From Camarhynchus parvulus (Eukaryota; Chordata; Aves; Passeriformes; Thraupidae), in NCBI RefSeq assembly GCF_901933205.1, contig NC_044600.1, positions 2,046,001-2,110,000 on the forward strand: a DNA stretch of 64,000 nucleotides, given 5' to 3'. A model generated the notes under the pieces. That model searched no databases, was not told the DNA's origin, and saw only the letters and a program-made list of their open reading frames with translations. The translations under genes and the position numbers were made by a program. This document shows positions 62,774-64,000 of the stretch, piece by piece (positions within the stretch are counted from its first letter, which is position 1; every line of letters starts with the position of its first letter).

Positions 62774-63697
62774 ACCCAATCTCCTCTTCCTTTTTTCTGC
62801 AGCCTCTCTGCTTTTGCTAAATGGGATTGCTTTTCCCAGATGGACCTCTTAATGCTATGCACAGTGATCATTTCCGCTTGCTTTAATAAAATGCTGCAAG
62901 TCTTCTAAGGAAAATTCTGTCTTTTCTTCTTTCTTTTTAATGCAGTCCTGATGTCCTCCATAGTAAGGCCTGAGTGCCATCCCCTGATCTCTCAGCAGTG
63001 TTTTGTCTCTTTGTGTTTTACTCACAATTTAAGAAGGCATGGTTTTCAGAAGAGCATGTGTTAAAAATCATTTGGCTCAATATCACAAGAGCACAAGTTT
63101 TTTATGAGGACTCTGTTCCATATAATATTGATAAATGAATATTTATATTTACCCAAATTAATCACGCAAACAGCTAAACAGCAGTGTGGTTATAATTTCC
63201 ACCTTACCCATGACCTCAGTTCTGCTAGGTTTTAATCACATCATCTCCTTAACACTTCTTTAAGAAATAAACTAGAATATTTTGTGTTTATATATTTGAA
63301 GCAGCTGACCACTTGTGTTATTTTTGGCATTCCATTTAAAAGCTGAACTCCCCGTTCCTGATTAAGTTCTTCCTGTGAAGATCATCACCATATTTGCAAG
63401 TGTTGATTGTTCCTTAATCAACAGATAGAAGGCTCTATTTACTGCATGTCTAATGTTTTATCTGACTCTTACACCTTGTCCCTAAACATTTTAAATGTCT
63501 TTAAGAATTAGGTCTTTCCTTAAAGCTAACTACTAAATAAGGCTAAGCCATTTATTAGTAATGTTGGACAAAGAACAGACATTCTCTTTGCAGTGGTTGC
63601 TGAGTGTTTATGGCTTTTATCTTCTGTAAATATCATAAAACCTTTTTATAACTTGTTTACATGATGAACTGTACTTGTGATTATATTTTAATTATAG
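62774..63697. other. Unique AT-rich DNA, upstream of candidate exons
   Basis: No repeat family was recognised. If the exon at 63698 is real, this is the end of its upstream intron. The last bases ('gattatattttaattatag') form a T-rich acceptor with a possible branch-point 'tttaat'. Confidence 0.5.
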
Positions 63698-63810
63698 AGA
63701 AAAGAAGCATAGACTAAGCCCTCAAATGTCTGGAAGTTCTTTTATGTCCTCTAACACAAGAGATTTCCATGGGTTTGAATTGCTCACTCCTCCTTCTTCA
63801 TCCAAGGCTG
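63698..63810 (+). CDS. Candidate coding exon, Ser/Pro-rich product, unknown family
   Basis: The acceptor is 'ttttaattatag' ending at 63697, or the overlapping 'tatagag' ending at 63699. The donor is a strong consensus 'aaggctg|gtaagt' at 63811. One frame is open throughout and reads 37 codons from 63699, including 'LSPQMSGSSFMSS' and 'FHGFELLTPPSSSKA', leaving one base (phase 1). The other frames close early. The segment is rich in Ser and Pro, as in disordered regions of nuclear or signalling proteins. An in-frame Met at 63726 could be an internal start, but its context is weak. It is followed by a short 134-base intron and a phase-matched second exon. I could not identify the protein. Confidence 0.45.
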
Positions 63811-63944
63811 GTAAGTCTCAAACTTTCCCTTTTGAGCTGAGCTTTTTTGGCATCTGAAATGCACATATTAAATAGCTCAAGAGAACATGTGGATAACTCA
63901 GCAATTTGAATGCATTTATGGACGACTGACTTTGCCTGTTATAG

Positions 63945-64000
63945 GAGGAGGTGTTGAACCCTATTATGGAAAACTTGCTGACTGCTCTATGGGCACAAAG
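63945..64000 (+). CDS. Candidate coding exon, partial, same gene as 63698
   Basis: The acceptor 'tttgcctgttatag' ends at 63944. The exon begins 'gagga' and runs off the window. Its first two bases complete the Gly codon left by the previous exon (G+GA), and the frame then stays open for 18 codons to the edge, reading 'GGVEPYYGKLADCSMGTK'. Joined to the exon at 63698 the frame continues without a stop. The 3' end and donor lie outside the window. Product unknown. If the 134-base intron is not spliced, this call fails. Confidence 0.4.

Noticed and set aside
1..64000. CRISPR array, prokaryotic operon, tRNA or rRNA genes
   Set aside because: No regularly spaced repeats, Shine-Dalgarno-linked genes or recognisable structural RNA sequences were seen. 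Composition and CR1 content point to a vertebrate genome.

Overview
The window reads as non-coding DNA from a vertebrate nuclear genome, most likely a bird. The main evidence is several truncated CR1 (chicken repeat 1) LINE copies that keep the avian-type 3' end (phrases such as 'aaggtcccttccaaccc' and 'gctgcccagggaag'). I see no Alu, B1 or L1 sequence. The rest is largely unique, AT-rich and CpG-poor, with scattered (TA)n microsatellites. There is no bacterial, phage or organellar gene organisation, and almost every open frame is short, overlapped by others and without recognisable domains.

Layout: 1-28.7 kb is mostly unique sequence with one minus-strand CR1 fragment (16.05 kb), a 36-bp tandem duplication (1.9 kb), a (TA)n tract (25.4 kb) and several patches that keep CpG dinucleotides and transcription-factor-like words (9.0, 13.3-14.4 and 22.6 kb). 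A CR1 copy lies at 28.7-29.2 kb. Between 33 and 43 kb are more CpG-retaining patches, a 42-bp tandem duplication (34.96 kb), a G/T-rich stretch with a degenerate repeat (36.8-37.0 kb), CR1 copies at 37.3 and 41.3 kb, and two unusually long but unrecognised open frames (37.9 and 39.4 kb). From 46 to 64 kb there is a long AT-rich simple repeat (48.6-48.8 kb), a well-formed candidate exon (48.957-49.026 kb), more (TA)n tracts, a CR1 copy at 60.2 kb, a MITE-like imperfect palindrome at 62.7 kb, and two phase-compatible candidate coding exons at the right edge (63.698-63.810 and 63.945-64.000).

The simplest model is the inside or upstream side of a large plus-strand gene whose exons begin to appear at the right edge, with most of the window being intron or intergenic DNA. 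The candidate exons encode a Ser/Pro-rich segment that I could not assign to a family. No complete gene, tRNA, rRNA, CRISPR array or prokaryotic mobile element is supported. Conservation, splicing and expression claims are inferences from a single sequence.
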